DNA of 64,000 nucleotides, from assembly GCF_051014445.1 (NCBI RefSeq), contig NC_135141.1, positions 14,508,001 to 14,572,000 on the forward strand, given 5' to 3'. Shown one piece after another: positions 34,994-48,958 of the stretch. The stretch is from Colletes latitarsis (lineage: Eukaryota; Arthropoda; Insecta; Hymenoptera; Colletidae). Numbering within the stretch: the first letter of the stretch is position 1; the number at the start of each line of letters is the position of its first letter. The notes beneath the pieces are model-generated. The model saw only the letters and a program-made list of their open reading frames with translations, was not told where the DNA came from and ran no database searches. Both the position numbers and the translations under genes were made by a program.

Positions 34994-37246
34994 CAGGGTG
35001 TTCGACAACCTCAGGGAAAAATTTTAATGGAGGATTCTAGAGGCCAAAATAAGACGAAAATCAAGAATACATTTAAAGTTCCGCTTGTATTGAATTTTTT
35101 TCTCGAAAATGTGCAGGATTTCGGGGTTATGTCTTTTCACCAAAAATAATTGTACTTGTCCCCTGCAACTGAAAGTAATTTTTTTAAAACGATTTGAAAT
35201 TTTTTTTTTTCGTCGAAAAATTTAAGAATCTAATAACATTTTCGGTAAGGAATTTTTTTCTTGAAAGCGCGTACGATTTCGAGGGTATGTGTAATGACCA
35301 AAAATGATTGTAATTGTCCCCTGTAACTAACTATAATTTTTTTAGTGTGATTTGAAATTTTTTAATTTCGTCTAAAAATGTCAATATCTACATGAATTTT
35401 TTTCTCGAAATTGGGTAGGATTTCGGAGGTATGTGTAATGACCAAAAATGATTGTAATTAAACCCTGTAATTGAATATAATTTTTCTAGTGTGATTTGAA
35501 ATTTCTTAATTTCGGCTAAAAATTTCAATATCTACATGAATTTTTTTCTCGAAATTGCGTAGGATTTCGGAGGTATATGTATTCACACAAAATGATTGTA
35601 ATTAACCCTCGCAACCGAAAATAATTTTTCCAGAATGATTTGAAATTTTTTAATTTCGTCTAAAAATTTCAATACCTACATGAATTTTTTTCTCGAAATT
35701 GGCTAGGATTACGGAGGTATGTGCAATGACCAAAAATGATTGTAATTGTCCCCTGTAATTGAATATAATTTTTCTAGTGTGATTTGAAATTTTTCAATTT
35801 CGTCTAAAAATTTCAATACCTACTTGAATTTTTTTCTCGAAATTGGGTAGGATTTCGGAGGTATATGTATTCACAAAAAATGATTGTAATTGACCCCCAC
35901 AACTGAAAATAATTTTTCCAGAACGATTTGAAATTTTTTTTTTTTCGTCGAAAAATTTAGGTATTTAATAAGATTTTCGGTAAGGAATTTTTTTCTCGAA
36001 AGCGCGTAGGATTTCGAGGGTATGTGCAATGACCAAAAATGATTGCAATTGCCCCCTGTAACTAAATATAGTTTTTCTAGTGTGATTTAAAATTTTTTAA
36101 TTTCGTCTAAAGATTTTAATACCTACATGAATTTTTTTCTCGAAATTGGGTAGGATTTCGGAGGTATGTGAAATGACTAAAAATGACTATAATTACCCCC
36201 TGTAACTAAATATAATTTTTCTAGTGTGATTTGAAATTTTTTAATTTCGTCTAAAAATTTCAATACCTACGTGAATTTTTTTCTCGAAATTGAGTAGGAT
36301 TTCGGAGGTATATGTATTCACAAAAAATGATTGTAATTGACCCCCGCAACTGAAAATAATTTTTCCAGAACGATTTGAAATTTTTTTTTTTTCGTCGAAA
36401 AATTTAGGTATTTAATAAGATTTTCGGTAAGGAATTTTTTTCTCGAAAGCGCGTAGGATTTCGAGGGTATGTGCAATGACCAAAAATGATTGTAATTCTC
36501 CCCTGTAACTAAATATAATTTTTCTAGTGTGATTTGAAATTTTTTAATTTCGTCTAAAAATTTTAATACCTACAGGAATTTTTTTCTCGAAATTGGGTAG
36601 GATTTCGGAGGTATGTGTAATGACCAAAAATGATTGTAATTGTCCCCTGTAATTAAATATAATTTTTCTAGTGTGATTTGAAATTTTTCAATTTCGTCTA
36701 AAAATGTCAATATCTACATGAATTTTTTTCTCGAAATTGAGTAGGATTTCGGAGGTATGTGCAATGACCAAAAATGATTGCAATTGTCCCCTGTAACTAA
36801 ATATAATTTTTCTAGTGTGATTTAAAATTGTTTAATTTCGTCTAAAAATTTCAATACCTACATGAATTTTTTTCTCGAAATTGGGTAGGAATTCGGAGGT
36901 ATGTGTATTCACCAAAAATGATTGTAATTGTCCCCTGTAACTAAATATAATTTTTTTAGTGTGATTTGAAATTTTTTAATTTCGTCTAAAAATTTCAGCA
37001 CCTGCCTGAATTTTTTTCTCGAAAGTAAGTACGATTTCAGGGGTATATCTCTTCACCAAAAATGATTGTAATTACCCCCTACAACCAAAAATAATTTTTT
37101 CAGAATGATTGGATATTTTTTAATTAAAATTTTTAATAACTTACTAACGAAGCCTCAGTCAAGAAATTGATGTTCTTAATTTTTGTCTTATTTTGGTCTC
37201 TGGAATCTCCCATTAGAATTTTTCCCAGCAGTGGTCGAACACCCTG
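34994..37246. mobile_element. CAGGGTGT element C (TIR-bounded satellite)
   Basis: The left end is CAGGGTGTTCGACAACC and the right end the complement of CAGGGTGTTCGACCAC. TA flanks both (34992-34993 and 37247-37248). The left inverted repeat lacks part of the GAGGCTTCGTTAAAAAG block. The satellite interior shows a trimeric higher-order period of 447 bp (GGTAAGG at 35979 and 36426). Non-autonomous. Confidence 0.82.
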
Positions 37247-37323
37247 TATAACACTTCGGTCTTATTTTTACTTGTAGAATACACTGCTGAAGTATGTAGG
37301 GGAAAATGCGGAGCACCCTGTAT
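37247..37323 (-). repeat. Extra CAGGGTGT-type terminus stacked on element C
   Basis: Just outside the right end of element C, a second terminus reads on the minus strand CAGGGTGCTCCGC, then an AAAAATAAGAC block, and runs into element C through TATA. Only about 77 bp long, it looks like a truncated relative. Confidence 0.55.
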
Positions 37324-40184
37324 AATGTAATTTTATGAAAAACAGTAAACCTCCTCTTTCTTTTACAAAGCCATCGTAACGTCGCTACAAAGCTTCTTTG
37401 ATTTTTTATTAAAATATAGTTCAACGCTTTTCATTAAAACATTGACATTTTCAAACTGTTTACTCAGTAATAAACCTGGACATTGTTGTATTTTATTTCT
37501 TACAACGTTTGGTTTTTGTTAGAATTTATTTATTGTGGACGAAATAGAAAAATAGATAATAATAGTTTGTAACAGAAAAACATGGATGAATTCAAACAAC
37601 CAACACCACAGGCAATCAATAAAACAAAACGTTTGCAGTCAATACCCGGACTCGCTAATTACCGCTAAATTCAACAGTTTTATTATGTGTTGACAAAAAT
37701 GTTCATGCAATCAGGCTCAAGCACGATCAAGAAAATTTGAAAAATAAAAAATAAATCGTGAAATTGCTGTAATTATTACACAACGAACAACTTACTCCAA
37801 TTTCACGTTGGATTCCATACGACTTTAAGTTTCCTTTATGTCTTCACATGTATTTTATTTTCAATTCGAATTTTATGTAGACTTCATTGTTATTGCAAAT
37901 TTCATTATACGGAGGACCAAAAAATGAGATGGGAACGCTTAATTCGCAGCAAACTTGGAGTTTTGACACAATATCTATTCCTTTGACTATAAATTCTTGA
38001 TGTTAGCTTCAAATTTCGGAAATCCCCTGAACTGACTAATTTTGTTTTCTATTAAATTACAAAATTTTTCCTCGTCAGTTTCGCAATATCAAACCTAATA
38101 TTTAAAATTGTTTACGAGTGTACAGATACCCGACGTTTCGAACTCAAGATAGGACCTAAAGTTTCCAACACTCGGATTTTACACTTTTCCCTTCAGATTT
38201 GTAACCGTTTTCGTATTCTATGCAAATGAAATGAGATTGCTACAGTCAGGCTTCTGATTCTATTCCTAGAACAAGCTTCTGCTGAAGGAAATAAGCTTGA
38301 TTAGAGCCCTCGAAGAAAGAAATTTTACAAAAATCTGTAGCTCGTAAGGGAGACGGGAAAGGGTCACTAATTTCGTTTCCATTTCAATAAAATTATTCTC
38401 AATTAAGTTAGTTAACGTATTAGGTGCGAACGCTGGAAGGTTAAATAAAATTTTACTGTCATATTTAGAATTATTAAACAAAATATTACTGGTACCCGGA
38501 TTTTCAAAACTGAATATTTATCAGTTTCTTTCAGTTTCGTATAAATGGCGATGATATACATCTGAAAATTACGCGGTAAAAAATAATAGATTACTGTGAA
38601 TCTGTAAATACAATATAAGTTTGGAGAAAACAGTGTTACTATAGCATCATTAACACATTTCAAGTAGATTTACAAACCAAAGACAAGAAAAAAGGTTTTC
38701 ATCGTATACAAGAACTTTGCAATGCAAATTATCAGACGTATTTACAGCAAAAGTGAAACAAAAAGAATTTTGAACGTTTTTAAAACGTGGAATTAGTTTG
38801 ATAAATCGTTTATATGTATGTCATCTAATGTGAGTGTCGGTATTATATTTTTTTCCCAAGCTGCAATCGAAGAGAAGATTTATTCAGTAGTCGAATCGAG
38901 ATCAACAAAAATCGTATGCTTAGTGATTTATTAAATGTAGAAACCTTGAAAAGCTATGACGAAGCGTCGATGATTCATTATAGATTGTTGCAATGTACAG
39001 CATGCGGTGAGCATAGCACCAACAGATAGGTATAGGGTGAGATCTCACGTGCAAACATAAATCAAACTGGACCAACGATGATTTTTGTTTCTATTTTTTA
39101 AACAGAGAGAAGTTTTCGAGATTAAGTATATCTCGATGTAAACTTATTTTTACTTGATCGTAGATTTCGAATATCGGTATTTACGTTGCAACATATACAT
39201 AATATAATAAATGAAACATAACGAGTGTTTATTACATAAATTTGACTAAAACTTTTTTCTGATATTCTCCAAAACATGTATTTAAATACATTCTAGTTTT
39301 TCCACTCAATTTTCATACTTCATCGTTATATCCAAGTTTCTATTAATTTCAGTCTCTCGTAGTAACGAAGGAAACGTTCTTAAAAATATTTTCTATCATT
39401 TTTTTAATCATACAGATAAAAACCTCCAGATCTTCCAATCTATTTTCATTCTAGGATGCTACATCCCCACATTTCACCCTTTCTCTGTATTTCTCGGCAC
39501 CAATATTCCTCTGCCCTGTGTCCTTCCTATACCCTACGATCTATATTTTGATCTCCCTTCTCCCTTTGCAACCTTGTACAATCCTATAATTCCACCTCAT
39601 CTTCCAACCCTGTCTCATATACCTATAATCATATCTTCCTCCAGATTACGTTCTCGCAACCTACTCATCCGTACCCAAAAATTGTACTCTCTGTGTCCTA
39701 TAAAATGCAGATTTTTATCGATTCACGCACTTTCACGAAAGCCATCTGTACATTTTCACTGTAATAACTGCTTCGTCGTTTTTTTAACCCTTCGGATTAA
39801 TTTTCAAATTTTTACTAAATCCACTACGAGTATCGAGAGAAATAATAATAGATGAAACCAGGGACCTCTTTTCTAATATTTTACAAGCTAATGATATCAG
39901 TGAATTAACATGCAAAAACACTATTAATAACTTCGTTTACTTATGCAGATTTTCAAAATCAAACCTTTTTATATTACTTCGAATGAAATTAGTAGTAAAA
40001 GGTTAAAAAAATGACAAATAGTTACGCGCAATGGTTGTGCATTTCTCATAAAATTTATGGGAAATGCACGATTTTTTGTTTGCGGCATAAATTTTTGAAA
40101 ATATAATAACGGTTGCGATGAAACAAGTATATAAAGTATTTTGGATTGCAAATATACAGCTAAAAAATTACGAATTGTTAAATA
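37324..40184. other. AT-rich single-copy spacer
   Basis: Nothing recognised. No convincing open frame or repeat structure was seen by eye. Confidence 0.4.
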
Positions 40185-41619
40185 CACTGTTTAACACGAA
40201 TTTTGTTTTCTTATAACCACTAGGTGATTCTTGTAGAGCCCTGTTTCCTAAACACGAATCTGAAAATGGAATTGCTGTATCACCCTCAGTTTTCGAAAAA
40301 CACGAGTTTATGTAAAAACGCTCAATTTTTAGCAAAAACGAGGTATTACGTGAAAATTAAAAACATCAGAAAGTTCCACTTAGTCTTAAAAGATAGAGGA
40401 GAGATTCCTGAATGTGCTAACATCAATAGTTATAATATTTTGTGCTTTTGAACGGTTGTAAATGATCGCCAAAGTTTGAAAAAGTGTCCAAGTACGCACT
40501 TTATGCACAATACTTTTGCATATTTACGAAAAGTTCTTTACCTGACATGAAAACTATACACAGGATTTGATTCAGCAGACATTTCTGAAGAAGAAACTGT
40601 CCAACAGAAGTGTAGAAGCCGTTTTCAATTGTCACAGGTCGAAAAAATGTTCATCGGCAACGCGTGCACGATGTTTTACCGCCACGCGACCATCGCTTGC
40701 CTATCTCGGCGCGGCAGTGCCGTAGCTACCTACAAGCGAAACTGGTGTAATGGTACAATAGGGTATGCACTCTGTACATAATATATTTCATTTTATTTTT
40801 GTAACTTTTATTGCTTAATATTGTTGTACACTGTATGATACTAATCACTGAATTATATTTTCAAAATTCATGTAAATCCATCAATGGAATCACTCGAACA
40901 TCTACGCTTTTCTAAGAAAGATCATATACATACAATGAACATCGAAATTGTTTAGAAATGGAAATGATCGGAAAATGTTTTTTACAAATCCACAAACAGA
41001 TTAAAAAATTAAACATGATAAACATATACAGGAATTGGGAACCTAATATATTATCAGTGTTGCATCGATTATGCGTAGCTACGGCGCTGGTAGGCTAGCG
41101 ATGGCCATGTGGCGGCAAAACGCCGTGCACGCGTTGCCGACGAACATTTTCTCGACTTGTGACAATTCAGAACGGCTTCTACACCTCTGTTGGACAGTTT
41201 CTTCCTCAGAAATGTTTGCAGAATCAGATCCTGTATATAGTTTTCGTGTCAGATAAAGAACTTTTCGTAAATATGTAAAAGTATTGTGTATAAAGTATGT
41301 ACTTTGACACATTTTTAAATTTTGGCGATCATTTACAACGATTCAAAAGCACAAAATATTATAACTATTGATGTTAGCATATTCAGGAATCTCTCCTCTA
41401 TCTTTTAAGACAAAGTGGAAATTTCTGATGTTTTTAATTTTCGCGTAAAACCTCGTTTTTGCCCAAAATTGGACGTTTTTACAAAAACTCGTGTTTTTCG
41501 AAAACTGAGGGTGATACAGCAATTCCGTTTCCAGATTTGTGTTTAGGGAACTAAGCTCTATAAGAATTACCTAGTGGATATTGAAAAACAGAAAAAAAAA
41601 TTTTATTTGTAGAACAGTG
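40185..41619 (-). mobile_element. CACTA-like non-autonomous foldback element, copy 2
   Basis: Exactly the same length (1,435 bp) as the copy at 16135 and in the opposite orientation. The ends are CACTGTT and AACAGTG. ATA flanks both sides (40182-40184 and 41620-41622), a 3-bp duplication different from copy 1 (TTA), so the two are independent insertions. Sequence identity to copy 1 is very high along its whole length, including the subterminal arms. Confidence 0.77.
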
Positions 41620-41960
41620 ATATCAACCGCTTCAAAACGCATACTTATAACCTGATTTTGAAATTCTGATTAGAACTGTAAAATCAACATTACCACCAAA
41701 GATTGTTTTTAATTTTTAAATTTAACTTCCAATTAATTATGTCATGAATGGTTTTGCTGAGAAAGTAGCATAAACAAGATACCATAAATTTCAGAGTTGG
41801 CGTCTCTGCGGTGTTATATAGCTGATTAAATTTCATCGCGATCCAGTCTTTTCCCTGTGGAGTGATAACAAACAGATAACACGAATGTTTCATTTGTAAT
41901 TATTTATTACTTATTCCCCGTTAGAGGTACGATAAATAGCCCATCTTATTTTTTGATATA
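41620..41960. other. Short spacer
   Basis: No feature is recognised between the CACTA-like element and CAGGGTGT element D. Confidence 0.4.
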
Positions 41961-44900
41961 CAGGGTGTTCGATCGACCCTAGGAAAAAATTTAATGGTGG
42001 ATTCTAGAGACCAAAATAAGACGAAAATCAGGAATACCAATTTGTCGATGGAGGCTTCGTTAAAAAGTTATTAACAATTAAATTCAAAAATTTCAAATTG
42101 TTCTGGAAAAATTATATTTAGTTACAGGGGACAATTACAATCATTTTTGGTCATTACACATACCGCCGAAATCCTACCCACTTTCGAGAAAAAAATTCAT
42201 GTAGATATTGAAATTTTTAGACGAAATTAAACAATTTTAAATCACACTAGAAAAATTATATTTAGTTACAGGGGGCAATTGCAATCATTTTTGGTCATTG
42301 CACATACCTCCGAAATCCTACTCAATTTCGAGAAAAAAATTCATGTAGATATTGAAATTTTTAGACGAAATTGAAAAATTTCAAATCACACTAGAAAAAT
42401 TATATTTAGTTACAGGGGACAATTACAATCATTTTTGGTCATTGCACATACCTCCGAATTCCTACCCAATTTCGAGAAAAGAATTCAGGTAGGTGCTGAA
42501 ATTTGTCGGAGGAAAAAAAATTTTTCAAAATGTTCTAAAAAAATTATTTTTGATTGCAGGGGTCAATTATAATCATTTTTGGTGACTAAACATACCCCCG
42601 AAATCCTACTCACTTTCGAGAAAAAAATTCAAGTAGGTGCTGAAATTCGTCGGAGAGAAAGAAATTTTCAAAACGTTCTAAAAAAATTATTTTTAATTGC
42701 AGGGGTCAATTATAATCATTTTTGGTGAATACACATACCCCTGAAATTCTACCTACTTTCGAAAAAAAAATTCAAGTAGGTGCTGAAATTCGTCGGAGAG
42801 AAAAAAATTTTCAAATCGTTTTGGAAAAATTATTTTTGGTTGCAGGGGTCAATTATAATTAATTTTGGTGAATAAACATACCCCCGAAATCCTACTCACT
42901 TTCGAGAAAAAAATTCAAGTAGGTGCTGAAATTCGTCGGAGAGAAAAAAATTTTCAAAACGTTCTAAAAAAATTATTTTTAATTGCAGGGGTCAATTATA
43001 ATCATTTTTGGTGAATACACATACCCCTGAAATTCTACCTACTTTCGAAAAAAAAATTCAAGTAGGTGCTGAAATTCGTCGGAGAGAAAAAAATTTTCAA
43101 ATCGTTTTGGAAAAATTATTTTTGGTTGCAGGGGTCAATTATAATTAATTTTGGTGAATAAACATACCCCCGAAATCCTACTCACTTTCGAGAAAAAAAT
43201 TCAAGTAGGTGCTGAAATTCGTCGGAGAGAAAAAAATTTTCAAAACGTTCTAAAAAAATTATTTTTAATTGCAGGGGTCAATTATAATCATTTTTGGTGA
43301 ATACACATACCCCTGAAATTCTACCTACTTTCGAAAAAAAAATTCAAGTAGGTGCTGAAATTCGTCGGAGAGAAAAAAATTTTCAAATCGTTTTGGAAAA
43401 ATTATTTTTGGTTGCAGGGGTCAATTATAATTAATTTTGGTGAATAAACATACCCCCGAAATCCTACTCACTTTCGAGAAAAAAATTCAAGTAGGTGCTG
43501 AAATTCGTCGGAGAGAAAAAAATTTTCAAAACGTTCTAAAAAAATTATTTTTAATTGCAGGGGTCAATTATAATCATTTTTGGTGAATACACATACCCCT
43601 GAAATTCTACCTACTTTCGAAAAAAAAATTCAAGTAGGTGCTGAAATTCGTCGGAGAGAAAAAAATTTTCAAATCGTTTTGGAAAAATTATTTTTGGTTG
43701 CAGGGGTCAATTATAATTAATTTTGGTGAATAAACATACCCCTGGAATCCTACTCACTTTCGAGAAAAAAATTCAGGTAGATGTTGAAATTCGTCGGAGA
43801 GAAAAAAATTTTTCAAAATGTTCTAAAAAAATTATTTTTGGTTGCAGGGGTCAATTATAATCATTTTTGGTGAATAAACATACCTCTGAAATCCTACCCA
43901 CTTTCGAGAAAAAAATTCAGTACGCGTGGAACTTTAAATGTTAATAACTATTTAACGAAGCCTCCAGCAAATTAGTATTCTTGATTTTCGTCTTATTTTG
44001 GTCTCCGGAATCGATCTAATATAACAGAAATTTTGTTATCGATTGATTGTATGTAGGAAAATAATATTTTATCGAACGATTCTGAATATAATTGTATTAT
44101 TTAGGCGTACGTAAATGTTAATAACTATTTAACGAAGCCTCCAGCAAATTAGTATTCTTGATTTTCGTCTTATTTTGGTCTCCAGAATCGATCTAATATA
44201 ACAGAAATTTTGTTATCGATTGATTGTATGTAGGAAAATAATATTTTATCGAACGATTCTGAATATTATTGTATTATTTAGGCGTACGGGTATAGTGGAA
44301 ACGAAAGAGTTGAGGCCAGTTCGAGGTCGAGTTAGCGATTGCGATCCTCTTAGCCGTGATTTATTCGGGGATCGTCGGTCGCGCGCCTCTTCAACAGCTG
44401 ACTCGACTAAAAACTCGAACTAAAAAAATTATTTTTGGTTGCAGGGGTCAATTATAATCATTTTTGGTGAATAAACATATCCCTGAAATCCTACCAAATT
44501 TCGAGAAAAAAATTCAAGTAGATGTTGAAATTTGTCGGAGAGAAAAAAATTTTCAAAACGTTCTAAAAAAATTATTTTTGATTGCAGGGGTCAATTATAA
44601 TTAATTTTGGTGAATAAACATACCCCTGAAATCCTACTCACTTTCGAGAAAAAAATTCAGTTAGGTGCTGAAATTTGTCGGAGAGAAAAAAATTTTCAAA
44701 TCGTTTTGGAAAAATTATTTTTGGTTGCAAGGGTCAATTATAATTAATTTTGGTGAATAAACATACCCCCGAAATCCTACTCACTTTCGAGAAAAAAATT
44801 CAGTACACGTGGAACTTTAAATGTTAATAACTATTTAACGAAGCCTCCATCAACAAATTAGTATTCTTGATTTTCGTCTTATTTTGGTCTCCAGAATCGA

Positions 44901-45117
44901 TCTAATATAACAGAAATTTTGTTATCGATTGATTGTATGTAGGAAAATAATATTTTATCGAACGATTCTGAATATAATTGTACTATTTAGGCGTACGGCT
45001 ATAGTGGAAACGAAAGAGTTGAGGCCAGTTCGAGGTCGAGTTAGCGATTGCGATCCTCTTAGCCGTGATTTATTCGGGGATCGTCGGTCGCGCGCCTCTT
45101 CAACAGCTGACTCGACG
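41961..45117. mobile_element. CAGGGTGT element D, right end truncated and duplicated
   Basis: The left inverted repeat begins CAGGGTGTTCGATCG after TA (41959-41960). The interior satellite has a dimeric period of 286 bp (ACGTTCTA phrase at 42675, 42961, 43247 and 43533). The right terminal repeat breaks off within its inner half at about 44010 and is joined to unrelated DNA. That junction is present three times (about 44010, 44188 and 44896). The flank near 44287-44408 is repeated at 44996-45117, offset 709 bp, with satellite between the copies. This indicates tandem duplications after truncation. Confidence 0.8.
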
Positions 45118-46325
45118 CGCGTCCTTTAACGGTCTGGAACCAGCATTTTTTTATTTCCTCCTTTCGAAACGCGTCCTTGCTGGTGTCAAGTTCGCGCTGG
45201 GGCCCACGTAACGCGATCGTTCTCCCTCCTCTCATCCTCGCCTCTCTCTTTCGGGGCCCGGCCGTCGGCGATTAATCGAGAGGATTAAGGAATCGAGCAG
45301 GAAACTCTCCTCGGAAGGAATCGCGCCGGAGTGTCGATTAAAAGCTGCTCAACGCGATGATTACGCTCGGAGTTGTGGTTAAAGGAACGGCCCCACCAAG
45401 TAATTGATATTCTTTTTTTCCTTTACGCTCGTTGTTTAACGATGCTTCTTCCGTTAATGAAAATGGGAGTCTCGCGTTTCTTCAGGCTTTTTTTCTGCCT
45501 GAATATTCTCCAGGATCTCTTCGGCTACGAGTCGAACGAGTTCTCGAGCAGAGTCGTATTATAATTTTTGAGCCGCTGCAGTCCCCGGATATTCGTCGAG
45601 TAAATTCTCGAAACGCATTATTTTAAACTGAATTTTCAGAGTCGTTCGAGGAACGATCTATTTTGAAATATCACCGTTATTTTGTGAGGTATTTCACATG
45701 GAAAATTAATGGATTAATAAATTGTTTGTTATTTGGCTTTGACGAAAATAACTTGTTCCCTAATAGAGCTCTGTTATAAAAGTTGAAACAAATTTTTCCT
45801 GCGATAAATAATTGTTGAAATAATAAATCTCTTTATTTATTATTTATGGCTGGAATATATGTAATAAAGAGATTTATTATTTCAACAATTATTTATCGCA
45901 GGAAAATTTATTTAAACACATATATACGACAGAGGTGGAGCAAGCTCCAACTGCTCCGTCAATTTCCAAAAATCAGATTAATATTCTGACTCCCCGATGG
46001 GGAGTGTATCAGATATTAAGCTGATAAGAACAGATACTACATTTAAAAACATTAATTTTGTAAATTAAAAAAAATAATTAATATTTAAAACAATTTTAAT
46101 TTAAAAAAAAAAAATTTTTTTATCTTTAATTTCCAAAATTATATATATATATATATAGACATATGTGTTTAAAATAAAGAATGAAAACCAAATTAATATT
46201 TATATACCACGTCAACCCTTTCTTTTTTTTATCGATCACGTCCCGCGTGGTTCGTCATTCTTTTACATAGAAAAACTAAATTTATTCACATTTCAATAAT
46301 AATATTGTAGTTTGTCGATACTATA
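45118..46325. other. Single-copy spacer with hairpin
   Basis: GC-richer at 45120-45420, then AT-rich. No gene is recognised. It contains the perfect hairpin at 45794-45906 and an (AT)n run near 46140-46160. Confidence 0.4.
45794..45906. other. Perfect 44-bp hairpin with 25-nt loop
   Basis: 45794-45837 is the exact reverse complement of 45863-45906. The arms are AT-rich with a CCTGCG cap. It could be a very short palindromic transposon relic or a hairpin-RNA source. No flanking duplication was identified. Confidence 0.85.
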
Positions 46326-48958
46326 CAGGGTGTTCGGCCACCTTTTAATGGGGGATTCTAGAGGTCAAAATAAGATGAAAATTAAGAATACCAATTTGTC
46401 GATGGAGGCTTCGTTAAAAAGTTATTAACAATTAAATTCAAAAATTTCAAATCGTTCTGGAAAAATTATATTTAGTTACAGGGGACAATTATAATCATTT
46501 TTGGTCATTACATAGACCCTCGAAATCCTACCCAATTTCGAGACAAAAATTCGAGAAGGTGTGAAATTTTTCGACAAAATTAAAAAATTTCAAATCGTTC
46601 TGAAAAAAATATTGTTAGCTGTGGGTGTCAATTATAATCATTTTTGGTCATTATATATACCCTCGAAATCCTACGTACTTTTGAGAAAAAAAATCGAGAA
46701 AATATGAAATTTTTCGATAAAATTAAAAAATTTGAAATCGTTCTGAAAAAAATATTGTTAGCTGTAGGTGTCAATTATAATCATTTTTGGTCATTACATA
46801 TACCCTCGAAATACTATGCACTTTTGAGAAAAAAATTCCTTACCGAATATCTTATTAGATGCCTGAATTTTACGACGAAAAAAAAAAATTTCAAATCGTT
46901 CTGGAAAAATTATTTTCGGTTGCGGGGGTTAATTACAATCATTTTTGATGAATAGACATACCCCCGAAATCCGACCCACTTTCGAGAAAAAAAATCGAGA
47001 AAATATGAAATTTTTCGATAAAATTAAAAAATTTCAAATCGTTCCGAAAAAAATATTGTTAGCTGTGAGTGTCAATTATAATCAGTTTTGGTTATTACAT
47101 ATACCCTCGAAATCCTACGCACTTTCGAGAAAAAAATTCTTTACCGAATACCTTATTAGATGCCTGAATTTTTCGACGAAAAAAAAAATTTCAAATCGTT
47201 CTGAAAAAAATATTGTTAGCTGTGGGTGTCAATTATAATCATTTTTGGTCATTACATATACCCTCGAAATCCAACCCATTTTCGAGAAAAAAAATCGAGA
47301 AAATATGAAATTTTTCGATAAAATTAAAAAATTTCAAATCGTTCTGAAAAAAATATTGTTAGCTGTAGGTGTCAATTATAATCATTTTTGGTCATTACAT
47401 ATACCCTCGAAATTCTACGCACTTTTGAGAAAAAAATTCCTTACCGAATATCTTATTAGATGCCTGAATTTTTCGACGAAAAAAAAAATTTCAAATCGTT
47501 TTGGAAAAATTATTTTCGGTTGCGGGGGTCAGTTACAATCATTTTTAGTCATAAGACATATCCTCGAAATCCTACACACTTTCTAGAAAAAAAATCGAGA
47601 AGATATGAAATTTTTTGACGGAAAAAAAGAATTTCAAATCAAGATCAAATCAAAATCGTTTTGGAAAAATTACTGTCGTTTGCAGGGGTCAATTACAATC
47701 ATTTTTGGCGAATAGACATATCCTCGAAATCCTACCCACTTTCTAGAAAAAAAATCGAGAAGATATGAAATTTTTCGACGGAAAAAAAGAATTTCAAATC
47801 AAAATCAAATCAAAATCGTTTTGGAAAAATTACTGTCGGTTGCGGGGGTCAATTACAATCATTTTTGGTCATTAGACATATCCTCGAAATCCTACCCACT
47901 TTCTAGAAAAAAAATCGAGAAAATATGAAATTTTTCGATAAAATTAAAAAATTTCAAATCGTTCTGAAAAAAATATTGTTAGCTGTGGGTGTCAATTATA
48001 ATCATTTTTGGTCATTACATATACCCTCGAAATCCAACCCATTTTCGAGAAAAAAAATCGAGAAAATATGAAATTTTTCGACAAAATTAAAAAATTTCAG
48101 AATCGTTCTGAAAAAAATATTGTTAGCTGTGAGTGTCAATTATAATCATTTTTGGTTATTACATATACCCTCGAAATCCTACGCACTTTCGAGAAAAAAA
48201 TTCCTTACCGAATATCTTATTAGATGCCTGAATTTTTCGACGAAAAAAGAAATTTCAAATCGTTTTGGAAAAATTATTTTCGGTTGCGGGGGTCAATTAC
48301 AATCATTTTTAGTCATTAGACATACCCTCGAAATCCTACCCACTTTGTAGAAAAAAAATCTAGAAGATACGAAATTTTTCGATAAAATTAAAAAATTTCA
48401 AATCGTTCTGAAAAAAATATTGTTAGCTGTGGGGGTCAATTACAATCATTTTTGGTCATTACATATACCCTCGAAATCCTACCCACTTTCGAGAAAAAAA
48501 TTCTTTACCGAATATCTTATTAGATGGCCGGATTTTTTCGTCGAAAAAAAAAATTTCAAATCGTTCTGAAAAAAATATTGTTAGCTTTGAGTGTCAATTA
48601 TAATCATTTTTGGTCATTACATATACCCTCGAAATCCTACCCACTTTCTAGAAAAAAAATCGAGAAGATATGAAATTTTTCGACGGAAAAAAAGAATTTC
48701 AAATCAAAATCAAATCAAAATCGTTTTGGAAAAATTACTGTCGGTTGCGGGGGTCAATTACAATCATTTTTAGTCATTAGACATACCCTCGAAATCCTAC
48801 CCACTTTCGAGTTAAAAATTCGAGAATGTGTGAAATTTTAAACGTTAATAACTTTTTAACAAAGCCTCAATCTACAAATTGGTATTCTTGATTTTCATCT
48901 TATTTTGGCCTCTAAAATCTCCCATTAAAATTTTTCCCAGGGGTGGCCGTACACCCTG
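46326..48958. mobile_element. CAGGGTGT element E (TIR-bounded satellite)
   Basis: The ends are CAGGGTGTTCGGCC and the complement of CAGGGTGTACGGCC, with TA on both sides (46324-46325 and 48959-48960). The left repeat has lost the CCCTGGGAAAAA block. The interior is a satellite whose dimers of about 300 bp alternate two unit types (TGTTAGCTGTGGGTGTC and CGGTTGCGGGGGTC). No transposase is present. Confidence 0.85.
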
